64,000 bases of DNA, taken from contig JAGWNK010000016.1 in assembly GCA_028871345.1 (NCBI GenBank), positions 1 to 64,000 on the forward strand, given 5' to 3'. How positions within the stretch are numbered: position 1 is the first letter of the stretch; each line of letters begins with the position of its first letter. Source of the DNA: Alphaproteobacteria bacterium (GTDB lineage: Bacteria > Pseudomonadota > Alphaproteobacteria > Micropepsales > Micropepsaceae). A program made the position numbers and the translations under genes. The notes beneath the pieces were generated by a model. It was given only the letters and a program-made list of their open reading frames with translations. It ran no database searches and was not told the origin of the DNA. Shown here piece after piece: positions 55,188 to 63,522 of this stretch.

Positions 55188-58014
55188 GGCATCGGTGCCC
55201 GGATCGGACGATTTCGAGCGCTTCCGGCGCGCGGCGAACGCCCTCGAATCGACGCAGAGCGAACTCGAGGAACTCGAGAACAGCGAGGCCTTCAAGGTCT
55301 TCCAGAAGCAGCTCACCTTGCTGCGCAAGCGGCTGTTGAATGACCCGAAGTCGCTCAGGCAGGTATTCATCGCCGACGGCACGCAGGCGATCGTCTGGGA
55401 GTTCAAGCAGGACAAGCTGGGCCCCAACTTCGTCAAGACCCTATGGAACCTGCTGCTGCGCGACGACGACATGTCGACGATCCTGCAGCGCTTCGTCTGG
55501 GCCGTGCCGCTCAAGTTCAAGCGCAAGTTCATCGCGGGGCTCGATGAGCACCTCTCCGACCGCTACCCGATGTTCAAGGGACTGTCGAAAGGGTGGCCGG
55601 GCGAGAACTACATCCCGCCCTATATCCGCCCGGCGGAGGAGCGCAAGAAGGACTTCGACCTCGTGACCATGGGCTATCTGGGTTATCTGACCCAGGGCTA
55701 TAGCCAGCGCGAAGTCGATCTCTTCGTCTGGCTCGAAGTGCTGCGTGACAAGCAGTGCGACGACCGTCCCTGCGAGCAGGGCGTGTGCGACGCCAAGGGC
55801 CGCAAGAAGGGCGGTTGCCCGGTCGTCATCCACATTCCCGAGATGCTCAACCTGATGGGTTCGGGCAAATACAAGGAGGCGATGAAGCTCATCCAGGCGT
55901 GCAATCCGCTGCCGAACGTCACCGGCCGCGTCTGCCCGCAGGAACTGCAGTGCCAGGGCGTCTGCACCATGACCGGGCGACCGATCGAGATCGGCCAGCT
56001 CGAATGGTTCCTGCCCGAGCGCGAACGGCTGTTGAACAAGGCGAACGGCGAAGAGCTGAACGGCTGGACGAACTATCAAACGCCGTGGGCGAGGGCCGAG
56101 AAGCCGCCGATCGCGGTGGTCGGCTCGGGGCCCGCAGGCCTGATCAACGCTTATCTGTTGTCCGTCGAAGGATTCCCGGTCACGGTATTCGAGGCCTTCC
56201 ACGACCTCGGCGGTGTGCTGCGCTATGGCATCCCGGAATTCCGTCTGCCCAACGCGCTGATCGACGACGTCGTCGGCAAGATCGACCGTCTAGGCGGCAA
56301 GTTCGTCAGGAACTTCGTCGTCGGCAAGACGGCAACCCTGCAGGACCTCAAGGACGCGGGCTTCTGGAAGATCTTCGTTGGCACCGGCGCGGGACTGCCG
56401 CGGTTCATGAACATTCCCGGCGAGCATCTCAACGGCGTGATGAGCGCCAACGAATTCCTCACCCGCGTGAACCTCATGCAGGCCAGGCTCGACGACTACG
56501 AGACTCCGCTTCCCGTCGTGAAAGACAAGCACGTCATCGTCATCGGCGGCGGCAACACCGCCATGGACGCGGCGCGCACCTCCAAGCGGCTGGGTGCAAA
56601 GGTCACCATCGTCTATCGACGCACCAAGAAGGAGATGCCGGCCCGCGTCGAGGAGCTGCATCACGCGCTGGAGGAAGGCATCGAGCTGCAGGTGCTGCGG
56701 GCGCCGCGCGAGTTCGTCAGCGGCGGCGAGCATCACGTCTGTCACACGGTTCTTGACGTCATGGAGCTGGGCAAGCCGGATGCGTCCGGGCGGCGTTCGC
56801 CCATCGCCACCGGCCAGACCGAGACCATGGCCGTCGATCTCGTGATCATGGCGCTGGGCAACGATTCCAACCCGATCATCAAGGACTCGGAACCTCGCAT
56901 CAAAACCTCGAAATGGGGCACGCTCCTGGTGGAAAACGGCGCCGAGACGACGTTGAAGGACGTCTATTCTGGCGGCGACGCCACCCGCGGCGGTTCGACG
57001 GCCATCAATGCGGCCGGCGACGGCAAGGCGGCGGCCGAGCAGATCGCCAAGGAAATCCCCTTCACAGCCGCCGAGATCAAGGACCTGGTGGCCAAGGCCG
57101 CGGCCTACACAACCCAGGCCCAGACCGCGTACACGATCATCAAGCGCAAGGATCTGGCCACCGGCATCGTGGAGGTCACGGTCAAGGCCCCGGTGGTCGC
57201 CGGCGCCGCCAAGGCGGGCCAGTTCGTCCGCGTGCTGCCCGGTCCCAAGGGCGAACTCATACCGCTCACCCTGGCAGACTGGGATGCCAAGGCCGGCACC
57301 ATCGATCTGGTGATCCAGGGCGTGGGCACCAGTTCCATCCTGATCAATCAGATGAAGGTGGGAGAAGCGTTGGACGGCGTCGCCGGACCGCTGGGCCAGC
57401 CCTCCAAGCTGCACAAATACGCGGCGGACGAGACGGTGGTGTTCTGTGCCGGCGGCGTTGGTCTTCCCCCGGTCTACCCGATCATGCGCGAGCACTTGCG
57501 GCTCGGAAACCACGTCACGTTGATCGCCGGCTACCGCACGAAGACGGCACTGTTCTGGACGGGCGAAGGCGAGCGCGTCGACATGCTGCAGAAGAAATAT
57601 GGCAAGCAGCTCGACGTGATCTATGCCACCAACGACGGCACCTTCGGCGTCAAGGGCTTCGTCACCACGCCCTTGCAGGAGATGCTGGACGACAACAAGT
57701 CGAGCAAGGGACGCAAGATCGCCGAAGTGATCGCCATCGGCCCGCCGCTGATGATGCGCGCCGTGGGCGAGCTGACGAAGAAATACGAAGTGCCAACCGT
57801 CGTCAGCCTCAACTCGATCATGGTGGATGCCACGGGCATGTGCGGCGCCTGCATGGTGCCGGTGAACATCGGCGGCAAGATGGTGCGCAAGCACGCCTGC
57901 ATCGACGGGCCCGAACTCGACGCCCACTTGATCGATTGGGACAAGTACCTGCCGCGCTTCAATCAGTTCAAGGTGCAGGAACAGGAAAGCAGGGCGAAGC
58001 ACGGCCTCGCCTGA
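55177..58014 (+). CDS. Fused NfnB-NfnA ferredoxin:NAD(P) transhydrogenase-like flavoprotein
   Basis: A 945-residue fusion. Residues 1-190 form a helical domain that I do not recognise. Next is an NfnB/GltD-like half: Cys194/199/204/214 and Cys242/253/259/263 for two [4Fe-4S] clusters, VVGSGPAG (FAD, about 314-321) and VIGGGNTAMDA (nucleotide, about 455-465). From about 650 an NfnA/PyrK-type ferredoxin reductase follows, with FCAGGVGLPP and a [2Fe-2S] site made of Asp884, Cys889, Cys892 and Cys908, the Asp-plus-three-Cys set of Nfn. ATG 55177 has GGAGA 7 nt upstream and lies inside the PFOR gene. It probably passes PFOR electrons to NAD(P)+. Confidence 0.85.
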   Translation: MSSEASVPGSDDFERFRRAANALESTQSELEELENSEAFKVFQKQLTLLRKRLLNDPKSLRQVFIADGTQAIVWEFKQDKLGPNFVKTLWNLLLRDDDMSTILQRFVWAVPLKFKRKFIAGLDEHLSDRYPMFKGLSKGWPGENYIPPYIRPAEERKKDFDLVTMGYLGYLTQGYSQREVDLFVWLEVLRDKQCDDRPCEQGVCDAKGRKKGGCPVVIHIPEMLNLMGSGKYKEAMKLIQACNPLPNVTGRVCPQELQCQGVCTMTGRPIEIGQLEWFLPERERLLNKANGEELNGWTNYQTPWARAEKPPIAVVGSGPAGLINAYLLSVEGFPVTVFEAFHDLGGVLRYGIPEFRLPNALIDDVVGKIDRLGGKFVRNFVVGKTATLQDLKDAGFWKIFVGTGAGLPRFMNIPGEHLNGVMSANEFLTRVNLMQARLDDYETPLPVVKDKHVIVIGGGNTAMDAARTSKRLGAKVTIVYRRTKKEMPARVEELHHALEEGIELQVLRAPREFVSGGEHHVCHTVLDVMELGKPDASGRRSPIATGQTETMAVDLVIMALGNDSNPIIKDSEPRIKTSKWGTLLVENGAETTLKDVYSGGDATRGGSTAINAAGDGKAAAEQIAKEIPFTAAEIKDLVAKAAAYTTQAQTAYTIIKRKDLATGIVEVTVKAPVVAGAAKAGQFVRVLPGPKGELIPLTLADWDAKAGTIDLVIQGVGTSSILINQMKVGEALDGVAGPLGQPSKLHKYAADETVVFCAGGVGLPPVYPIMREHLRLGNHVTLIAGYRTKTALFWTGEGERVDMLQKKYGKQLDVIYATNDGTFGVKGFVTTPLQEMLDDNKSSKGRKIAEVIAIGPPLMMRAVGELTKKYEVPTVVSLNSIMVDATGMCGACMVPVNIGGKMVRKHACIDGPELDAHLIDWDKYLPRFNQFKVQEQESRAKHGLA

Positions 58015-58099
58015 CACGTTTGCAGTATCCGGCCCGTGGGCGACCGCGGGCCGGCAGCGTTCCAGCCCAATGGCCGCGCCACGGTGAAAGGAGTTCGGG

Positions 58100-58129
58100 A
58101 TGCTGACGGATGCGGAGGGCCTGCGATGA
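58100..58129 (+). CDS. Nine-codon coupled leader ORF (MLTDAEGLR)
   Basis: ATG at 58100 has an ideal AAAGGAG site 6 nt upstream. The ORF ends in a TGA that overlaps the ATG of the PorB-like gene (ATGA at 58126-58129). It may be a translational-coupling device, a leader peptide, or a remnant of an older gene start. The PorB-like gene also has its own GGAGGG site within this ORF. Confidence 0.35.
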   Translation: MLTDAEGLR

Positions 58130-58941
58130 CCATCCCTTCAAACGGCGCGTTCACCATCGGCGATCGATTGAGTCCGCCCGGCGAGAGCGCCTTGCAGGCG
58201 TCGGCCAACCGGCCCAACGCCATGCTCTGCGCCAAGCCCGATTGCGCCGGCTGCGGCGTGGCGCTGGCGGCGCGCACGGTCATCGATGCGGCGATCCGCG
58301 TCTCGAGGCGGCTGACGGTCGTCACGGTGACGGATTGCCTGAAGCCGGCGCCCAACCCTGCATCGCGAGCCGTGACATTCAAATCCGCAACAGCCGTGAA
58401 AGCTGCGGAGGGAGCCGCGCCCATTCTCGTCCATACCGACGAGGCGTCGGACGGGCTCGAGGCTCTGGCAGGCCGGGATATGCTGCTCGTCTGCTATGAC
58501 AAGACGACGGGCGAGAGGCCACAACTTTTCCAGGAGATCATCGCCGCGCCGGGCCTGCGGTATGGTGCGACGGCGACGATTGCCGATATCCGCGATCTGG
58601 AAAGCAAGATCGCGAAGGCTATGGCTCTCACAGGCCCGCGCCTCGTTGTTGTTTTGGCGCCGTGCCCACTGGATTGCGGCTCGCAACCCCAGGACACCGT
58701 CCGGCTTGCGCGTCTGGCCGTCGAGTCGGGATTGTTTCCGGTGCTCGAAGCCGAGAACGGCCGCATCACGCGCAGCCGGCGGATCCGGCGACGCCTTCCC
58801 GTTCGCGACGTACTGAAACTCCAGGCCAGGTTTGCGGACGTCCTGAAAGTCGACGGCGATCCGCGCCTGGCCGCGCTGCAAGCCGCTGCGAACGATCATA
58901 TCCGAGCCTTCAATTTGCTTCGCCGCGACGGAGAGGTCTGA
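58126..58941 (+). CDS. PorB-like protein lacking the thiamine-diphosphate motif
   Basis: A 271-residue protein resembling the beta subunit of 2-oxoacid:ferredoxin oxidoreductases at both ends. CAKPDCAGCGVALAARTVI (Cys35/40/43) recalls the N-terminal cluster site. LVVVLAPCPLDCGSQ, LAVESGLFPVLEAENG and LKLQARFADVL match the C-terminal PorB segment. The middle lacks the GDGD...N thiamine-diphosphate motif, so it should not catalyse decarboxylation alone. GGAGGG lies 6 nt before ATG 58126. It sits next to the GltD-PorD fusion (0-bp gap) and has no alpha or gamma partner. It may be an electron-transfer or scaffold subunit. Confidence 0.65.
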   Translation: MTIPSNGAFTIGDRLSPPGESALQASANRPNAMLCAKPDCAGCGVALAARTVIDAAIRVSRRLTVVTVTDCLKPAPNPASRAVTFKSATAVKAAEGAAPILVHTDEASDGLEALAGRDMLLVCYDKTTGERPQLFQEIIAAPGLRYGATATIADIRDLESKIAKAMALTGPRLVVVLAPCPLDCGSQPQDTVRLARLAVESGLFPVLEAENGRITRSRRIRRRLPVRDVLKLQARFADVLKVDGDPRLAALQAAANDHIRAFNLLRRDGEV

Positions 58942-60483
58942 ATGCGCCCCGTCTTCGTATCCCTCGAGCCCCCCTGCAACAGGGCCTGTCCGGCCGGCGA
59001 GAACATCCAGGGCTGGCTGTCCTACGCGCAGAGCGGAGATCACGAGCGCGCCTGGCGTCTGCTGACCCAGGACAACCCGCTGCCGGCGTGCACGGGCCGG
59101 GTCTGCTATCACCCGTGCGAATCGCGCTGCAACCGAATCGAGATCGATGCCGCCGTCGGCATCCAGTGTGTCGAGCGATTCCTGGGCGACGAAGCGATCC
59201 GGCAACAATGGAGTTTCACGCCCCCGTCAGCCGAGACCGGCAAACGCATTCTCGTGATCGGTGCGGGACCGGCGGGTCTGTCCGCCGCCTGTCATCTCCG
59301 GCTTGCGGGACATGCCGTCGTCATCCGCGAAGCGTCACCCAAGGCCGGGGGATTGCTGCGCTACGGCATTCCCGCCTACCGGCTGCCGCGCCAGAGGCTC
59401 GACGCCGAAATCGCGCGGATCACGGCAATGGGCGTGGTCCTCGAATGCAACACCAGGGTCAATGACATCGAGAGCGCCCGTCGCGACGGCCGCTTCGACG
59501 CCGTCTTCCTGGCCATCGGCGCCGGTCTCGCCAAGCGCACGGCCATTCCCGGGGCGGCGGCCGCGAACGTGCTTGATGCCGTGAGCGTTCTGCGCAGCCT
59601 GGAGCAGGGGGAGAAGCCGCGTCTGGGCCGCAGGATCGTTGCCTATGGCGGCGGAAACTCGGCATTGGACGTGGCACGCAGCGCGAAGCGCCTGGGCGCA
59701 GGAGACCCCGTCATCGTCTATAGGCGCAACCGCGCCAAGATGCCGGCCCATGACTTCGAGGTCGAGGACGCGCTGGCGGAGGGCGTGCGTGTGACCTGGC
59801 TTTCGACCATCACCCAGGCCGGCGAAGGCACGATCACGGTCGAGAAGATGGAACTCGATCGCAACGGGTTTCCTCAACCGACCGGCGCCTTCGAAACGCT
59901 GGACGCCGACACGGTCATCCTCGCGCTGGGCCAGGACGTCGACAGCTCCTTGCCGCGATCGGCCGGGCTGGCGCTCAGGAACGGCGCGGTCCCCGTCGGC
60001 CAGGACATGATGACGGCGACCGATGGCGTGTTCGCCGGAGGCGACATGGTTGCGGGCGAGCGCACGGCCACGGTGGCGATCGGCCACGGCAAGAAGGCGG
60101 CACGTCACATCGACGCCTGGCTGCGGGGAACCCGTTGCGAAGCGGCCGAACCTCGCCAACCGGCGCGGTTCGATCAGATGAACAGCTGGTATTACGCCGA
60201 CGCCGAGCGCAGCGAGCCCGCGATGTTGCCGATGCAGGAGCGGCAGAAGACATTCGGCGAGGTCGTCCAGGGAGTCAGTGAGCCAACGGCGATCAGGGAG
60301 TCCAGACGCTGCCTGTCCTGCGGGAACTGCTTCGCCTGCGATAATTGTTATGGTGTTTGTCCCGACAACGCGGTGACAAAGCGCGGCATCGGGCTGTACG
60401 AGTTCGACTACGACGGCTGCAAGGGCTGCGGGCTATGCGCGCAGGAATGCCCAAGTGGCGCGATCGCCATGACGTCAGACTGA
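58942..60483 (+). CDS. GltD-like NAD(P)H flavoprotein fused to a two-cluster ferredoxin
   Basis: A 513-residue electron-transfer protein. The N-terminal cluster domain (Cys12, 16, 50, 55, 59, 63) precedes the FAD site VIGAGPAG (about 105-112), RYGIPAYRLPRQRLDAEI and the nucleotide site AYGGGNSALDVA. A Cys-dense PorD-type ferredoxin ends it (Cys457-473 and Cys493/496/499/503). Similar flavoprotein subunits link 2-oxoacid oxidoreductases to NAD(P), for example in phenylglyoxylate:NAD+ oxidoreductase. Immediately downstream of the PorB-like gene, it could form a separate electron module or dock onto the PFOR. Confidence 0.85.
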   Translation: MRPVFVSLEPPCNRACPAGENIQGWLSYAQSGDHERAWRLLTQDNPLPACTGRVCYHPCESRCNRIEIDAAVGIQCVERFLGDEAIRQQWSFTPPSAETGKRILVIGAGPAGLSAACHLRLAGHAVVIREASPKAGGLLRYGIPAYRLPRQRLDAEIARITAMGVVLECNTRVNDIESARRDGRFDAVFLAIGAGLAKRTAIPGAAAANVLDAVSVLRSLEQGEKPRLGRRIVAYGGGNSALDVARSAKRLGAGDPVIVYRRNRAKMPAHDFEVEDALAEGVRVTWLSTITQAGEGTITVEKMELDRNGFPQPTGAFETLDADTVILALGQDVDSSLPRSAGLALRNGAVPVGQDMMTATDGVFAGGDMVAGERTATVAIGHGKKAARHIDAWLRGTRCEAAEPRQPARFDQMNSWYYADAERSEPAMLPMQERQKTFGEVVQGVSEPTAIRESRRCLSCGNCFACDNCYGVCPDNAVTKRGIGLYEFDYDGCKGCGLCAQECPSGAIAMTSD

Positions 60484-60502
60484 AACCGAGCGGCGAACGA
60501 AA

Positions 60503-60706
60503 ATGAAAGCAAAGGTCGATATCCGCAAACAGATCGAGGTGCGCGCCTATCATATCTGGGAGAGCGAAGGGCGGCCGCACGGACGCAGCGACGAGCATTG
60601 GCGCAGGGCCGAGGCCGAAATCCTGGCGAACGGCAAGGCGAAGCCCCGCGTGCGGGCCAAGGCCGCGGCGCCGAAGGGACGAAAGACCAAAGCCGTCAAG
60701 TCCTGA
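60503..60706 (+). CDS. DUF2934 small basic protein
   Basis: A 67-residue cytoplasmic protein with the DUF2934 signature IEVRAYHIWESEGRPHGRSD followed by EHWRRAEAEIL, and a Lys/Arg/Ala-rich tail. Function is unknown in the family. It lies 19 bp after the GltD-like gene, and its last 11 bases overlap the end of the convergent hypF gene. Confidence 0.85.
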   Translation: MKAKVDIRKQIEVRAYHIWESEGRPHGRSDEHWRRAEAEILANGKAKPRVRAKAAAPKGRKTKAVKS

Positions 60707-62954
60707 TCCGGCGCGAAGCCCAGACCGCCTGGCCAAGAGCGATGCTTCCATCGTTGGGCGGAACACGGCGATGCCATAGCGGCCTGTGACCGGCTTCGCG
60801 GAGCGCATGGATGGCCATCTCCGTGAGGCTGGCGTTCTGGAAACAACCGCCCGTCAGAACAACCTGGTCGACGCAAGCCTGTCGGGCCGCCGCCGCGATC
60901 GAAGTCGCCAGTCCGGCATGGACCGCCCGGGAGATGGCGCCGAGCGTCACGCCGGATCGCAGGTCTGACAGCAACCGTTCCAGCGCGGGCTGCCAATCGA
61001 GCAGCACTTCGCCGTCCAACAGCGGGAACGGATAAGGCTCGATCATTGCCTGGTCGCTTGCTGCCCATTCGAATTCCGCCGCGGCCTGGCCTTCGTAGGT
61101 GGATCGCTGCCGGACGCCACAGAGGGAGGCAAAGGCGTCGAAAAGCCGTCCCATGCTGGATGTCAGGGGAGCGTTCGTCGGATCGCGCAGCATGGCCCGG
61201 AGCACATCGCGCTCCCGGGGCGTGAATTCGGCCAGCGGCGCCAGATTTTCCATCTCAAAGGTGCGATCGCCGAAGGCCTGATAGAGAAGGCCAAGCGCTG
61301 CCCGGCGCGGTTCGCGCGCCGCCATTTCTCCCCCAGGCAGGCGGAACGGACGCAAGTGTCCCAGGCGTCGCCAGCAATCGTTCTCCACCACGAGAAACTC
61401 ACCGCCCCAGATGGTGCCGTCGGTGCCGTAACCCGTGCCGTCCCAGGCCACGCCGAGCACAGGTGGCTGAACACCGTTCTCGGCCATGCATGCAACGACG
61501 TGGGCCAGATGGTGCTGCACCGCGACCGTTTCCCCCGCCCGTTCCGGCGCCATGCGGGTGGTGGCATAGTCGGGATGCAGATCGTGCGCGACGGTCCGCG
61601 GTTCGATGCCACGCAAGCGCAGCAGATCGTCGGCCAAGCGCTCGTGCGTCGCCCGTGCCCCCGGCGTATCAAGGTCGCCGACGTGCTGGCTGACCAGAAC
61701 CGCATCCTCGAGCGTCGCGGCGATGGTTGTCTTGAGGTGCCCCCCCAGGGCGAGAATCCCGGGCTTTGCGCCGGACAGCGCGATGGAGACCGGTGCGTAA
61801 CCTCTGGCGCAGCGCAGAACCTGCGGCTCTCCGCTGAGAATCCGTGCGACAGAATCGTCGACCGGGCGGACAATCGGGCGGTCGTGGACCAGGAAGGCAT
61901 CCGCGATGGCGCCGAGACGGGCGAGCGCTTCACTTTCATCGATGACGATCGGTTCGTCCGACACGTTGCCGCTGGTGGCCACGACGGGGAATCCCAGTTC
62001 CCGCAACAACAGGTGGTGCAGCGGAGCATAGGGCAGAAAAGCGCCGAGCCATGGATTGCCGGGAGCCACGGCCTGGGCAATGCCGTCGCGGTCCCGCCGC
62101 ACCAAGACGATGGGATGCGCGGGGGATGCGAGAAGGTCCCGCTCTTGGGGACTGACCGCGCAGGCCGCTTGGACGTCCGCCAAGGCGGGGAAAAGCACGG
62201 CAAACGGCTTGTCGGGCCGGTGCTTGCGCGCCCGCAACAGCGCGACCGCCGCCTCATTGCGCGCATCGGCGAGAAGATGGAAGCCGCCGATGCCTTTGGC
62301 GGCCACGATGCGGCCGTCACGGATGGCATCAGCCGCCCGGACGATGGCCGTCTGATCCCGCGCTTCCTCGGCGCCCCTTGCGTTGCACAAGACCACCCTG
62401 GGCCCGCAGACCGGACAGGCATTGGGTTCGGCGTGGAAACGGCGGTTCAGCGGATCGGCGTACTCCGCCGCGCAGGCGGGGCACATCGCGAATCGGCGCA
62501 TCGATGTGCGGCTGCGATCGTAAGGCAAATCCTCGATGATGCTGTAGCGCGGGCCGCATTGCGTGCAATTGATGAACGGGTAGAGGTGGCGCCGGTCCGA
62601 GGGATCGAACAGCTCACGAAGGCAGTCGTCACAGGTCGCGAGGTCCGGCACGATCCGCGCCAAGCGCGCGCCTTGCATCGCACTTTCGCGGATCGCGAAT
62701 CGACCGCCACCGAGAATTTCCATCGGCTCGACGGTCAAGGCCTCGACGACGGCGTGCAGCGGCCCCGACGATTTCAGCGCGCCGAGAAGCTGATCGAGCA
62801 TTTTCGCCGGTCCTTCGGCTTCCAGGCTGACGCCCGTGGGCGTGTTGGTGACGAAACCGGAAAGGCCCATGCGGCTGGCAACGCGGTAGACGAACGGACG
62901 GTAGCCGACACCCTGAACGATGCCGCGAATGTCGACTCGGATGCGACGGTTCAC
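60696..62954 (-). CDS. hypF: Carbamoyltransferase HypF, hydrogenase maturation
   Basis: A 752-residue enzyme that makes the cyanide ligand precursor of the NiFe site from carbamoyl phosphate. Order: acylphosphatase domain (RGIVQGVGYRPFVYRVA), two zinc fingers (Cys108/111/130/133 and Cys158/161/180/183), YrdC-like domain (AIRDGRIVAAKGIGGFHLLADA) and Kae1-like domain (VQHHLAHVVACMAENG, GVAWDGTGYGTDGTIWGGEF). Start is GTG 62954, overlapping the stop of the upstream remnant (GTGA). Its presence confirms that the adjacent hydrogenase is maturated locally. hypCDE are not in the window. Confidence 0.95.
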   Translation of the reverse strand: MNRRIRVDIRGIVQGVGYRPFVYRVASRMGLSGFVTNTPTGVSLEAEGPAKMLDQLLGALKSSGPLHAVVEALTVEPMEILGGGRFAIRESAMQGARLARIVPDLATCDDCLRELFDPSDRRHLYPFINCTQCGPRYSIIEDLPYDRSRTSMRRFAMCPACAAEYADPLNRRFHAEPNACPVCGPRVVLCNARGAEEARDQTAIVRAADAIRDGRIVAAKGIGGFHLLADARNEAAVALLRARKHRPDKPFAVLFPALADVQAACAVSPQERDLLASPAHPIVLVRRDRDGIAQAVAPGNPWLGAFLPYAPLHHLLLRELGFPVVATSGNVSDEPIVIDESEALARLGAIADAFLVHDRPIVRPVDDSVARILSGEPQVLRCARGYAPVSIALSGAKPGILALGGHLKTTIAATLEDAVLVSQHVGDLDTPGARATHERLADDLLRLRGIEPRTVAHDLHPDYATTRMAPERAGETVAVQHHLAHVVACMAENGVQPPVLGVAWDGTGYGTDGTIWGGEFLVVENDCWRRLGHLRPFRLPGGEMAAREPRRAALGLLYQAFGDRTFEMENLAPLAEFTPRERDVLRAMLRDPTNAPLTSSMGRLFDAFASLCGVRQRSTYEGQAAAEFEWAASDQAMIEPYPFPLLDGEVLLDWQPALERLLSDLRSGVTLGAISRAVHAGLATSIAAAARQACVDQVVLTGGCFQNASLTEMAIHALREAGHRPLWHRRVPPNDGSIALGQAVWASRRIRT

Positions 62955-63049
62955 GTGCCCACCGTCAGAAGCCGCGTCTCGGACCGCGCGCCGGCATGCC
63001 CGCGGGCCGCGCCGTCCATCAGGATTTTCATCGCCGGCGCCTCGTGCAT
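62951..63049 (-). pseudogene. Possible hypA remnant (N-terminal 32 residues only)
   Basis: A 32-codon frame starting MHEAPAMKILMDGAARGHAG and ending LLTVGT. It begins inside the end of the protease gene and stops over the hypF GTG. The MHE start, helix, and GAR...RLLTVG match the first third of HypA, the nickel-delivery protein, which is often encoded at this place. The rest of HypA, including the CxxC zinc site, is absent. It could be a decayed gene now serving only to couple translation, or a coincidence. Confidence 0.35.
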
Positions 63050-63522
63050 GGAGGGCTCGATGCGTCCATTTCCTCGATTTCGCAGCGTATCCGATCCGCG
63101 ACGATGGTTGTAGCGGTCGAAACGGCCGGCGACAGCGGCGCGCCGACCTCGAAACATTCGCCTTCGATGGCATAGACGATCACGGCCGAGGGCAGCCGAG
63201 CCAGCGTACGGCCAAGCTCGATGGCAGCCGCTACTCCGAAACCGTGGCTGGAAAGATCGGAACGGGATTGCGGCAGCGGACCCTGCGCCGCATCGATACG
63301 GTGAACCGTGCCTGGCGGCGCCTGCAACCTGGAGGCGTCGATCATGAAGACCGCAGAAGCATCCTCGATCTTCGCCAGGATGGCCGTCGCCTCGCCGTCG
63401 AGCTCATAGACCTCGGCACGGCCAGCCAGCATATGACGCAGGAGGCGGGCGGTAACGCGGCCGGCCCCGTCATCGCCCCGCTCAAGATTGCCGATGCCCA
63501 GAACGACGATGGTCGAGGTCAC
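63028..63522 (-). CDS. NiFe-hydrogenase maturation endopeptidase
   Basis: A 164-residue protease of the HyaD/HybD/HoxM family. It trims the C-terminus of the hydrogenase large subunit once nickel is inserted. The nickel-sensing residues fit exactly: Glu14 (GIGNLERGDDGAG), Asp62 (FMIDASRL) and His93 (SSHGFGV). It starts with GTG, overlapping the hydrogenase stop by 4 bp (GTGA), so it is dedicated to that enzyme. Confidence 0.9.
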   Translation of the reverse strand: MTSTIVVLGIGNLERGDDGAGRVTARLLRHMLAGRAEVYELDGEATAILAKIEDASAVFMIDASRLQAPPGTVHRIDAAQGPLPQSRSDLSSHGFGVAAAIELGRTLARLPSAVIVYAIEGECFEVGAPLSPAVSTATTIVADRIRCEIEEMDASSPPCTRRRR

